The notes below the pieces were generated by a model. That model saw only the letters and a list, made by a program, of their open reading frames with translations, was not told the DNA's origin and searched no databases. The position numbers and the translations under genes are program-made. DNA of 64,000 bases from DATKJY01 sp964540105 (lineage in GTDB: Bacteria > Zixibacteria > MSB-5A5 > GN15 > FEB-12), in the NCBI GenBank assembly GCA_964540105.1, contig CAZILL010000001.1, positions 930,001 to 994,000 of the forward strand. Reading direction: 5' to 3'. Of the stretch, positions 26,816 to 35,058 are shown piece by piece. The number at the start of each line of letters is the position of its first letter. Positions within the stretch are counted from its first letter, which is position 1.

Positions 26816-26995
26816 TTGGAAGCGGAAGTAGATTGAGCGAACTTTGAGGCATTACCTCACCTTGCGTTCATTCGAACGCCTTTTGCCTGTGTGTCCACCA
26901 ACAATCGTTGAGTCGCCGAACCATCGCTTTTTTTCTTGACAGATATATCGCATGTGATAAGTTAAGACCGAACTCTTGATAAAGGAGGAGATTCA

Positions 26996-27136
26996 ATGCG
27001 CAAGGTTAAGAAAGCAACAAAGAAGGCCGCAGGGAAAAGCGCGAAGAAAGTGCGCTGTTCGGCCAAAACGAAATCGGGTAAGCCTTGCAAGCGTTTCACC
27101 AGCGGCAAAGGGAAACTTTGCTCGGTTCATAAGTAG
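26996..27136 (+). CDS. 46-residue Lys-rich protein with a Cys/His zinc-binding-like motif
   Basis: The protein begins with a Lys/Ala tract (MRKVKKATKKAAGKSAKKV). It then has Cys21, Cys31, Cys42 and His45 in the arrangement CSAKTKSGKPC, KRFTSGKGK and LCSVHK. That C-x9-C-x10-C-x2-H spacing with TKSGKPC resembles short zinc-binding modules seen at the ends of some phage and DNA-binding proteins. The start is well supported: AAAGGAGGAG (26981-26990) lies 5 bases before the ATG, and a TTGACA at 26936-26941 lies 50 bases upstream. A terminator follows 27 bases past the stop. So it is a complete small transcription unit; function unknown, possibly nucleic-acid binding. Confidence 0.75.
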   Translation: MRKVKKATKKAAGKSAKKVRCSAKTKSGKPCKRFTSGKGKLCSVHK

Positions 27137-27163
27137 CTACACCAGGGAAATTGGTGGAATACG

Positions 27164-27190
27164 CGGCCGGTCACGAAGACCGGCCGTTTT
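27164..27190 (+). terminator. Rho-independent terminator after the 46-residue gene
   Basis: CGGCCGGTC (27164-27172) pairs perfectly with GACCGGCCG (27178-27186) around a 5-base loop, followed by TTTTATTT. It also lies just past the stop of the convergent minus-strand gene. Confidence 0.9.
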
Positions 27191-27198
27191 ATTTGTGC

Positions 27199-30100
27199 TT
27201 AGAAATCAGCGCCGAATGAGAAGTAGTGAGTCGGTTTCTCAGACACATGCAGGAAGTCGGTCGACCAGGCGAGGTCGTAGCGCAGGAGTATGAAGTTCAT
27301 CAAATTGGCTCGCATTCCAACGCCGAAACCGGTCTTGATATCCTGCAAGTGCGCGTTGCCGTCGAGGCTTGTCCCGCCTTTGAACCGACCGCCGGTCCAG
27401 GCTGCGCCGATGTCGGTGAAGATCGAACCGCCCACATTGGTGATGACAATCGGCAATGGGAACCGCAGCGCGAACACCTGTATGGTCGGGAATCGGAATT
27501 CGAAATTCGCAAGCCCGAACCGATCACCGGAAAGCCCGTAGATGGGTGTTCCACGCAGCGGCGTCACGACATCAGAGAAGTAGAGATTGTTGACGTTATA
27601 GACTCGGGCGTCAAGCGCGCGGCTTCCGATCCAGTTCGTCGTGCCTCCCAGAAAATAGATCTTGGGCGTCCTCCCGAAAGACGCACCGCCAGCCAGACGG
27701 AAAGCTGCGGAAAAGGTCTTGCCAAAATGCCAGTACTTCCGGTAATCGACTTCAGTCGAATAGAAATCGACATTATGCGAGTCGAACAGGTCGATCCCAC
27801 CGCCGACCGTGACTTTGGCGCGACGCCCGTTGACCGGCCCGGTATTCCCCCATAAGATATTGTCGACTACAAACGACACGGTCGCCGTGGTGATCCGGGA
27901 GCTTCGATTCGGGCGGAGATCGTCGATGTCGTAGAACTTCCGATCGATGAAATACTGCGCGCCGATCAGTTCGAGGCGGCTGAATGTCGACTGCGGCCGC
28001 GAAACAAAGAACTGGAAGCCGTAGAATCGATCCGAGAACAGGTGATTCTGATCGTCGACGTAGAAATTCTTGGTGTGGAAAATGCCGCCGCCGAAATTGA
28101 TCCGCTTCGTATTGTTGAAGTAATAGGCCTGGAGATTCGATTGATCGATAGTGTTCACAAGATCGGTCGCCAGGTAGATCTGGTGATTACCGAGATAATC
28201 CGAGAGGATAAAATACGACTGACCCCGCAGACCGAAGAAAGTGTTATAGGAAAAACCGCCCCCGACATTGTCGGGGGTGAACTTCACCTTGTACTTCTGG
28301 ATAGCGTACTCTCCGCTCGGGAGCGGCTCCGGGATCGAATCAAATGAAGCCGGTTCCGGTTTTGGGGGTCCAAGCGTGCGACCGGAATCACTGGTGATGT
28401 CAACCATCAGAGAATCGAGCGGATCATGTTTTCGAGTACTCACATAGACGTAATCGCTGCCACTCATTCCAGTCTTCGTGACCGTCGAGTCAGCGATTGG
28501 CCTGCTCTGTCTTGAGGAATCCGCGACCTGCGCGGTTGTGTCGGATGTGGTGGCCAATTGGCTTGAGTCGGCCTTGAGTGAATCAGGCAGCGCCGTTTGC
28601 GCGGCGTTTGTGTCGGTACGTTCAGCTTGAAGCGCAACAGTCGAATCCGCTTCGGTGGCTTTTCCCCTGGCCTTTTCTTTCTTTTCATACTTGCCGAGCA
28701 TAAAGTCGGTCGGCTTGAGAACGCCGTTGTCGCCAGCCGGAACGAGTTCCTTTAGGATGAAGACATCGAACGCCCCTTGATTGAATGCGGAAAACGCAAG
28801 TCTGCGCCCATCGGGGGACCATGACACTGAGCGCACGCCGGAGAGGATGTCAGTAACCGAGTAGCTCTTGGCCGAGTCAAGATATGCTACGTAGATGTTG
28901 TCGATGCCGTTTCGATTGGAGATAAAGGCTACTTTGCGGCCATCAGGGGAAACTGACGGACTATGGTTTGAACCTGAGCCGACATCGAGGGGATTGATGG
29001 TGGACGCTACCAGGTCGATCTGAAACAGATTGTAATCGCCGTAGTCAAAATCCCCCTGACGCATGGGAGTTGAATCGGAGGCCGGCTGCCCGAGGTAGGT
29101 AGTCGCCAACGGTCCGGAGTGCGGTCTATCCGAGCTGAAAACCAACGACGAGGAATTGGGGAGCCAACTCGGGTCGAGGTCGTCAAATCGATCATCGGTC
29201 AGCTGACGAACTTCATCGGCCTTGATGTCATACACGAACAGGTCGCGCTTGAACCCTTGCAGCGCGGAGAAGGCGATCTTGCAGCTGTCGGGGGACCAGG
29301 CCGGGGAGAGCGCATTATGGAAGGGGAGGCGTTTGCGCTTGTAGATGTTCTTCGACCTAACATCGAGGAAGAAGATAGCATCGTTCCCACCAGACTTGGC
29401 CACAAAGACCATGCTTCTGCCGTCGGGAGAAAACGACATGCCGGAGACGTACGAATGCATTGATTCGAGATCGCCTGAGCGCTCCCCCTTGACGAGATGA
29501 TCAATGACCGTGCCATCGGCGGCAGAAATGAGCGCGATCTCTGTGTAATCCCGACGATCGGTGAATATCGCCAGCTCTTCTCCGTTCGGGGTAAACACCG
29601 GCTGCTCGTTGAAGTATGATCCGTCTTTACGGGCTTTTGTGAGCGGCTTGGCAAAATCCTCCGGCTCCTTGCGCGCCGCGATCTCTGGCCAGAAACGGCG
29701 TTTCATCTCCTTGGAGAACCCCTCCCACAACTCCTCTTCCGTAATCCCCAGAGCCGCTTTGAGAGTTTTGCTCATCGTCAGATGAATCTTGCCGCGCTGG
29801 AGAATCTCGCCCAGTTTCTCCTCGCCGTACTTATCGACGATGTACTGAATCATCGCCTGCCCTTGCTTATATGCCAAAAAGCCGCCGAGTTCCTCGGGAG
29901 GAGCCAGGTAGTTGTTAATGGTGGCATCGCGCACAAACATGTCGGCGAAATAGTCCCAGCCGTAGCGCGACGAATACTCTGCGAATCCTTCGGCAAACCA
30001 GAGCGGGAGATTGAACAATCGCCGTGATGAGAGAAGCGACCCGAGCGCGTTCCCGTAGAGGAGATCATACACAATCGCGTGCGTCAGTTCGTGATGAAGG

Positions 30101-30498
30101 ACGTGACGAAAATCTTCATAGGAGCCGGAAAACGGTATCACGATGCGGTTTTTGAACGCCTCGGTGAAACCTCCAACCCCCTCAGGAATCAGCGAGGAGA
30201 TGATGTTGGTCTGTTGAAAGTCATTGTGAGAATTGTAGACAAAGACCGGCACCCGGCGCTGAATGTGGTAGTTCAACTCTCGCGAAATCTCGACATATGA
30301 CGACTCCATGACCGAGGCCGCGAACTTGACGGTTGGGTAGGCATTGTCATAGAAATAGAGGTCAAAGTGGCGAGTCTGGATATAGCTCCATTGGAAGTTC
30401 TTATACTGGACCTTGTTCTTGCCGAAATTGGTCTCCTGAGCCTGTGAGGCAACTGCCAAAGTCATCAGGGAAAGCAGAACCCTACGAGTAATCTTCAT
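27199..30498 (-). CDS. Secreted metalloprotease-like protein with TolB-type propeller and D15-type barrel
   Basis: A 1099-residue outer-membrane protein of three parts. It starts with a signal peptide (MKITRRVLLSLMTLAVASQA). Residues 25-290 form a gluzincin-like peptidase domain with the zinc motif HHELTH (His136, Glu137, His140) and a downstream glutamate in WFAEGFAEYS (Glu170). Residues about 310-640 hold TolB/PD40 propeller repeats, such as SPDGRSMVFVAKSGG, SPDSCKIAFSALQG, SPDGRKVAFISNRNG and SPDGRRLAFSA. A Thr/Ser/Ala/Asp-rich linker follows, then a barrel region from about 760 to the C-terminus ending HYFSFGADF, with the terminal Phe of D15/BamA-type proteins. ATG 30498 is chosen because it starts the signal peptide. 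It probably exposes a protease at the surface. Confidence 0.82.
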   Translation of the reverse strand: MKITRRVLLSLMTLAVASQAQETNFGKNKVQYKNFQWSYIQTRHFDLYFYDNAYPTVKFAASVMESSYVEISRELNYHIQRRVPVFVYNSHNDFQQTNIISSLIPEGVGGFTEAFKNRIVIPFSGSYEDFRHVLHHELTHAIVYDLLYGNALGSLLSSRRLFNLPLWFAEGFAEYSSRYGWDYFADMFVRDATINNYLAPPEELGGFLAYKQGQAMIQYIVDKYGEEKLGEILQRGKIHLTMSKTLKAALGITEEELWEGFSKEMKRRFWPEIAARKEPEDFAKPLTKARKDGSYFNEQPVFTPNGEELAIFTDRRDYTEIALISAADGTVIDHLVKGERSGDLESMHSYVSGMSFSPDGRSMVFVAKSGGNDAIFFLDVRSKNIYKRKRLPFHNALSPAWSPDSCKIAFSALQGFKRDLFVYDIKADEVRQLTDDRFDDLDPSWLPNSSSLVFSSDRPHSGPLATTYLGQPASDSTPMRQGDFDYGDYNLFQIDLVASTINPLDVGSGSNHSPSVSPDGRKVAFISNRNGIDNIYVAYLDSAKSYSVTDILSGVRSVSWSPDGRRLAFSAFNQGAFDVFILKELVPAGDNGVLKPTDFMLGKYEKKEKARGKATEADSTVALQAERTDTNAAQTALPDSLKADSSQLATTSDTTAQVADSSRQSRPIADSTVTKTGMSGSDYVYVSTRKHDPLDSLMVDITSDSGRTLGPPKPEPASFDSIPEPLPSGEYAIQKYKVKFTPDNVGGGFSYNTFFGLRGQSYFILSDYLGNHQIYLATDLVNTIDQSNLQAYYFNNTKRINFGGGIFHTKNFYVDDQNHLFSDRFYGFQFFVSRPQSTFSRLELIGAQYFIDRKFYDIDDLRPNRSSRITTATVSFVVDNILWGNTGPVNGRRAKVTVGGGIDLFDSHNVDFYSTEVDYRKYWHFGKTFSAAFRLAGGASFGRTPKIYFLGGTTNWIGSRALDARVYNVNNLYFSDVVTPLRGTPIYGLSGDRFGLANFEFRFPTIQVFALRFPLPIVITNVGGSIFTDIGAAWTGGRFKGGTSLDGNAHLQDIKTGFGVGMRANLMNFILLRYDLAWSTDFLHVSEKPTHYFSFGADF

Positions 30499-30622
30499 CA
30501 CTTCATTCCCATCCTTTGTACAACACTGACGTTGAAGCAACGTCATCTGCAAAACCCTACCGGATAAGACCCGGCGATCCGACCCGTGGATTACTGAACT
30601 GACGTCCCCGAACGCGAGACGA

Positions 30623-31885
30623 TCAGGCCTTTGCTCTCTTTATATCGGCTCCGAGCGAGGCCAGTTTCTGTTCGAGATGGTCATATCCTCGATCAATATG
30701 ATACACTCGCTGAATCTCCGATTTCCCTCTGGCTGCGAGGCAGGCCAGAACGATTCCGGCTCCAGCTCGAATATCCGGGGCCATCACTTCGGCTCCATGC
30801 AGCTCAGGGACACCGTTGATCAGCGCCTCCGCTCCTGAAACCGTTATATCGGCCCCAAGTCGGCGCATTTCCATCGTATGCGAAAACCTATCTAAGAAAA
30901 CAGTCTCCCGGATATGTGAGGTTCCCTGAGAAACACACGTGGCCGCCATGATGCAAGCCTGAAGGTCGGTCGGAAACCCGGGGAAAGGGAAGGTAGTCAC
31001 CGACGTTGCGGCGAGATTCTTCGGTCCTTTGACCGAAATCGTTCTCTTACCAAGCTTGATCTCAACACCCATCTCGGTGAGCTTGTGAGTGACCATGGTC
31101 AGCTGGCCCGACTCGATCCCTGTGATTTCAACCTCTCCGCCCGTCAAAGCAGCTCCGAACATGTAGGTTCCGGCTACAAGACGATCCCCTGAGACCGAAT
31201 GCTCCACGGCTTCGAGTTTCTTCACGGGCTCGATAGTAATCTCTGGGGTTCCGGCGCCATGAATCCTGGCTCCAGCCTTGTTCAGGAAGTCGGCGACGTC
31301 GGCGATTTCAGGATCACAGGCGGCGTTGGTGATGACAGTCTTGTTCTTAGCGAGCACGGCTCCGTAGATAATGTTCTCCGTGCCGGTATGTGAGGGTCGG
31401 TCGAAATAGACAGAGCCGCCCAAAAGCGGCTTTCCTTCGGCGATGACATACCCCCCTTTTTCGCTGATTTTGGCTCCGAGCTGGGCGAATCCCTTGATAT
31501 GGAAATCGACTGGCCGCGCTCCGATCGAACAGCCTCCCGGCAGTGAGACTTTGGCTTCCCCCATTCGGGCCAGTATCGGGCCAAGGACCAGAAAAGATGC
31601 CCGCATCTGCCGCACCAGTTCATAGGGGGCGGTATTTTCAGTCAGGCGCGCGGCGTCGACCGTTATGACTTCACTCTTCGGATCATAGGTAACTTTCGCT
31701 CCGAGGTATTTCAGCATCTCGACCAGCGTAAAGATATCGCGCAACGGGGGCACATTGCGTATGACCGATTCCCCTTTTTGGATCAGCAACGCACCGGCAA
31801 TGATGGGGAGCGCGGCGTTCTTTGATCCGTCGACGCGAATCTTTCCCTTGAGAGTTGCGGGTCCTTGAATAATGAATTTGTCCAC
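30623..31885 (-). CDS. murA: UDP-N-acetylglucosamine 1-carboxyvinyltransferase
   Basis: MurA transfers enolpyruvate from PEP to UDP-GlcNAc, the first committed step of peptidoglycan synthesis in the cytoplasm. The 420-residue protein has the family N-terminus (IIQGPATLKGKIRVDGSKNAAL) with the PEP-binding Lys22 in SKNAA. The catalytic Cys is Cys119 in LPGGCSIGARPVDFHI, equivalent to Cys115 in E. coli and the target of fosfomycin. FPTDLQACIMA and the final RVYHIDRGYDHLEQKLASLGADI motif are also present. Having Cys rather than Asp at the active site predicts normal fosfomycin sensitivity of the enzyme. It is downstream of the DUF4416 gene on the same strand but separated by a likely terminator. 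Confidence 0.96.
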   Translation of the reverse strand: MDKFIIQGPATLKGKIRVDGSKNAALPIIAGALLIQKGESVIRNVPPLRDIFTLVEMLKYLGAKVTYDPKSEVITVDAARLTENTAPYELVRQMRASFLVLGPILARMGEAKVSLPGGCSIGARPVDFHIKGFAQLGAKISEKGGYVIAEGKPLLGGSVYFDRPSHTGTENIIYGAVLAKNKTVITNAACDPEIADVADFLNKAGARIHGAGTPEITIEPVKKLEAVEHSVSGDRLVAGTYMFGAALTGGEVEITGIESGQLTMVTHKLTEMGVEIKLGKRTISVKGPKNLAATSVTTFPFPGFPTDLQACIMAATCVSQGTSHIRETVFLDRFSHTMEMRRLGADITVSGAEALINGVPELHGAEVMAPDIRAGAGIVLACLAARGKSEIQRVYHIDRGYDHLEQKLASLGADIKRAKA

Positions 31886-31993
31886 GCTACTTCCTTTTAA
31901 CCGAGTCGGGCCAGTTCGTTCCCCACATTACGTGGGAGCTCTGGACGTGAGGTTGTTTTCTGCAATTTCGAAGAGAGGAGAATCAAAGAAAAG

Positions 31994-32021
31994 AAAAAAA
32001 CGTCCGTGCGCAATTAGGACG
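31994..32021 (-). terminator. Possible terminator overlapping the end of the DUF4416 gene
   Basis: On the minus strand CGTCC (32021-32017) can pair with GGACG (32005-32001) around an 11-base loop, followed by a run of seven Ts (32000-31994). The stem is only five pairs, so it is weak. It begins right at the stop codon of the upstream gene. Confidence 0.5.
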
Positions 32022-32568
32022 CCAGTGGTTCGGGCGAGACAACGGCCGAAGAAAGGTTCTCGCGAACCCGCAGGAAGAGATCGATCGCTTCATCGTGGCA
32101 GAAATCAGGATCGGTCCAGGGCAGGCGAACGAACTGATCGCGCGAGTAGACCAACGTCACTTCGGCAAAGACGCCGCTGCCGAGATAGACCCGCTGCCCC
32201 AATTCGCGGTGCGAAGCCATCACCAGATTGGCTGGTGTCAGAAGTCCCGGATCGATATTCACCGTTCGGAAAGTGAAATCATCCACCTGATCTCCCAGAG
32301 TCGACTCAATTTTGTGGCACGCCCCCTTGGCTTCAATCAAAATGTCACGAGCCACCAGTCGCTCGAATGAGAAGAACCGCCGCATCAGGTTGTTGCCCAT
32401 CTCTTCGGCGTACACGGCTCCGTTGACGTGCGGAATGTCGATCGTTTCGAACTGCACGCGCCCGAATCTCCGTTCGAGCTGAACCAAAGCATCTGCCAAA
32501 GCATCGAGCGACGAGTGTATTACCGAGATCACGAGATGCCCTGAGCTTGGCTTCTGGATACGTGCCAT
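32014..32568 (-). CDS. DUF4416 family protein
   Basis: A 184-residue protein with the DUF4416 pattern. An early HLVISVIHSSLDALADALVQLERRFG matches the family's opening strand-helix. YAEEMGNNLMRRFFSFERLVARDILIEAK is the EMGxxLxRRFxSFExLxxP element. RTVNIDPGLLTPANLVMAS, GQRVYLGSGVFAEVTLVY and LPWTDPDF complete the conserved order. Function is unknown; the family is widespread in deltaproteobacteria and candidate phyla. No signal peptide or membrane helix is seen, so it is cytoplasmic. It is 48 bases downstream of the GNAT gene on the same strand and may share its transcript. Confidence 0.85.
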   Translation of the reverse strand: MARIQKPSSGHLVISVIHSSLDALADALVQLERRFGRVQFETIDIPHVNGAVYAEEMGNNLMRRFFSFERLVARDILIEAKGACHKIESTLGDQVDDFTFRTVNIDPGLLTPANLVMASHRELGQRVYLGSGVFAEVTLVYSRDQFVRLPWTDPDFCHDEAIDLFLRVRENLSSAVVSPEPLAS

Positions 32569-32616
32569 GGCGATATTTTGGCGGTTTTATGCGGAGAAGC
32601 AACAAAAAAATGGAAA

Positions 32617-33219
32617 TTACGAATGCTTCCGAGTGTTGCGACGTGACGATCGGCGGAACTCGTTTTTCAGAATGCCGAAGATCAGATTGTCTTTCCTGCG
32701 ACCTCGATGAATATCACTCTTGCGCAAGCGGCCCTCAAGCGTGAATCCACAGCCAAGAACCATCTGCTGTGATGCGATGTTAGGCGGGAAAACATGGGCG
32801 CTAACTCGGGCCAGTTTCAGCTCGCCGAAGGCAAAGCGCAAGATCGCTGTCATCGCCTCCGTCATCAGCCCTTGCCGCCTGTATGGCCTGGCTAACCAAC
32901 ACCCGACCTCGGCGCTTTCGTGCAGGGTACTGATTTTGAACAGGCCGATAACTCCGATCACTTCGCGTGAAGATCGCAGCTCGATTCCAAAATCATACTG
33001 GGTGCCAGCCTTCCGCCCTTTCTGTGTCTTTCTGATGAATTCTTCTGCATGGGACAGCTTATACGGATACGGTATGAAAGTGTATCGAGAGACCAGTCGC
33101 TCTTGAAGATACTTGTATAGCGCCGGCGCGTCCGATTGCTTCAACGCCCGCAGCACTATGCGATCGGATTCAGCCCGACGAACTGCTGATTCTCGCTTCT
33201 TATCGATCTTTCCTGCCAC
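32617..33219 (-). CDS. RimJ/RimL-type GNAT acetyltransferase
   Basis: A 200-residue GNAT N-acetyltransferase, which uses acetyl-CoA to modify an amino group, often the N-terminus of a ribosomal protein. It opens with RIVLRALKQSDAPALYKYL, the RimJ/RimL start. The acetyl-CoA loop is in VGCWLARPYRRQGLMTEAM (R-x-x-G type) and the end reads ASQQMVLGCGFTLEGRLRK, the usual SxxxxxKxGFxxEG motif. The frame is open much further upstream (to 33525), but that part is antisense to hutU. I chose GTG 33219, which has GAGG 5 bases before. That leaves 126 bases for the divergent promoters. A Lys/Arg-rich C-terminal tail is present. Confidence 0.8.
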   Translation of the reverse strand: MAGKIDKKRESAVRRAESDRIVLRALKQSDAPALYKYLQERLVSRYTFIPYPYKLSHAEEFIRKTQKGRKAGTQYDFGIELRSSREVIGVIGLFKISTLHESAEVGCWLARPYRRQGLMTEAMTAILRFAFGELKLARVSAHVFPPNIASQQMVLGCGFTLEGRLRKSDIHRGRRKDNLIFGILKNEFRRSSRRNTRKHS

Positions 33220-33345
33220 AGTGACCTCGCAGTGAGTATAGAGTTCTGGCAACCGCTTCGCAACAGCGATGACAGAGCGTTTGACTTGCGAATGGACCGC
33301 GGGTATATTCGACACCACTAAGAGGAAACGCCCGGGAGATGGACA

Positions 33346-34998
33346 ATGAAGGGAATTTCGACCAAAGCCGCTCGCGGCAATCGCTTGAGCTGTAAGGGAT
33401 GGCATCAAGAAGCGGCGCTCCGCATGCTCAACAACAACCTCGACGCCGAGGTTGCTGAAAAACCCAACGAGTTGATTGTGTATGGGGGTTCCGGAAAGGC
33501 TGTTCGGAGCTGGGAGGCGTACCATGCCATTGTCAAGTCACTGAAATCTCTCGCCAACGACGAGACCCTTCTTGTGCAATCCGGCAAACCTGTCGGCATC
33601 TTTCGCACATTCGATCACGCTCCTCGGGTTCTCATCGCGAACTCGCACCTTGTCCCGCGCTGGGCGACCTGGGAGAAATTCCGCCAGCTGGAGAAGCTCG
33701 GGCTGATCATGTATGGCCAGATGACCGCCGGAAGCTGGATCTATATCGGCACGCAAGGGATACTCCAGGGGACCTACGAGACGTTTGCTGCCATCGCCGA
33801 CAAGCACTTCGGTGGTGACCTTGCCGGCAGGTGGATTTTGACTGGCGGCATGGGGGGGATGGGGGGTGCACAGCCACTGGCGGCAACCATGAACGGTGCG
33901 TCGGCCATCGTGGTTGAAGCCGACGAGGCCAGGATCAATCGCCGACTCAAGATCGGTTACTGCGACGTGAAAACCAAGTCCCTCGATAAGGCCTTGCTGA
34001 CTCTCAAGGACTTTCAGAAGAAGCGAGAGCCCATCTCAATCGGTCTGGTCGGGAACTGCGCGGAGATTTTTCCAGAGATCTTCCGACGCGGTGTTGTCCC
34101 GGATATCGTGACCGATCAGACTTCGGCACACGACGAACTCGGAGGGTACATCCCCGAGGGGCTTTCGGTCATTGAAGCGGATCGGCTGCGCAAGAGTGAT
34201 CCTAAAGGATATATCGCACGGTCGTATGAATCGATGGTCAAGCATTGTGATGCGATGGTGAAATTCCAGCAGGCCGGGGGGGTGGTCTTCGATTACGGCA
34301 ACAACCTGCGGGGACAGGCCGAGATTGGCGGCTTAAAGAACGCCTTTGCGTTCCCCGGCTTCGTACCGGCCTACATAAGGCCTCTGTTCTGCCAAGGGAA
34401 GGGACCGTTCCGATGGGTCGCACTTTCTGGGAATCCAAAAGATATACAGGTAACCGACCACGTGATTCTGAGCAAGTTCGCCTATAACAAGCCGCTGACA
34501 CGATGGATCACCAAGGCGTCCGAGAGAGTCCCTTTTCAGGGGCTGCCGGCGCGGGTTTGCTGGCTCGGATACGGCGAGCGGGCAGAATTCGGCGCTATTA
34601 TCAACAGTTATGTGAAAAGCGGGAAGATCAGCGGCCCGATCGTCATTGGCCGGGATCATCTCGACTGCGGGTCGGTCGCCTCACCGAATAGGGAGACCGA
34701 GGGTATGGCCGACGGTTCCGACGCGATCGCCGACTGGCCACTTTTGAACGGGCTGCTAAGCTGCGCTTCTGGGGCAAGTTGGGTCTCAATTCATCACGGC
34801 GGCGGCGTCGGGATCGGCAACTCGATTCATGCCGGAATGGTTGTCGTAGCCGATGGCTCAAAAGAAATGGGAGTTCGTCTCAATCGGGTTCTCACCAACG
34901 ACCCAGGAACCGGAATCATGCGTCATGCAGACGCCGGCTATAAAGACGCCATCGACTTCGCAAAGAAACACAAGGTCAAACTCCCCGGTCTCAAATAG
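33346..34998 (+). CDS. hutU: Urocanate hydratase
   Basis: HutU adds water to urocanate to give 4-imidazolone-5-propionate, the second step of histidine breakdown, using a bound NAD+ in the cytoplasm. The 550-residue protein is of normal length (about 555). It begins with KGWHQEAALRMLNNNLDAEVAE, the family RGWxQEAALRMLxNNLDxEVAE. The Gly-rich NAD loop TGGMGGMGGAQPLA is near residue 165, and VGNCAEIFPE, TDQTSAHDELGGYIPEGLS and IHHGGGVGIGNSIHAG follow. The coding sequence around 33848-33870 is a G-rich run encoding the Gly-Met-Gly loop, and the frame is intact. hutI follows 60 bases downstream. Confidence 0.97.
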   Translation: MKGISTKAARGNRLSCKGWHQEAALRMLNNNLDAEVAEKPNELIVYGGSGKAVRSWEAYHAIVKSLKSLANDETLLVQSGKPVGIFRTFDHAPRVLIANSHLVPRWATWEKFRQLEKLGLIMYGQMTAGSWIYIGTQGILQGTYETFAAIADKHFGGDLAGRWILTGGMGGMGGAQPLAATMNGASAIVVEADEARINRRLKIGYCDVKTKSLDKALLTLKDFQKKREPISIGLVGNCAEIFPEIFRRGVVPDIVTDQTSAHDELGGYIPEGLSVIEADRLRKSDPKGYIARSYESMVKHCDAMVKFQQAGGVVFDYGNNLRGQAEIGGLKNAFAFPGFVPAYIRPLFCQGKGPFRWVALSGNPKDIQVTDHVILSKFAYNKPLTRWITKASERVPFQGLPARVCWLGYGERAEFGAIINSYVKSGKISGPIVIGRDHLDCGSVASPNRETEGMADGSDAIADWPLLNGLLSCASGASWVSIHHGGGVGIGNSIHAGMVVVADGSKEMGVRLNRVLTNDPGTGIMRHADAGYKDAIDFAKKHKVKLPGLK

Positions 34999-35058
34999 AC
35001 GAAGTGCGGCGTGGGGGCCGTCTGAACAGATGAACTTTGGCCAGAACGATCTACAGCA

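Noticed and set aside
33220..33525. N-terminal extension of the GNAT gene
   Set aside because: Much of it is antisense to hutU and would remove the divergent promoter region; GTG 33219 has a good ribosome-binding site and gives a normal family length.
33841..33870. G-rich run in hutU as a possible frameshift
   Set aside because: The frame continues correctly through the conserved Gly-Met-Gly NAD loop, so there is no break.
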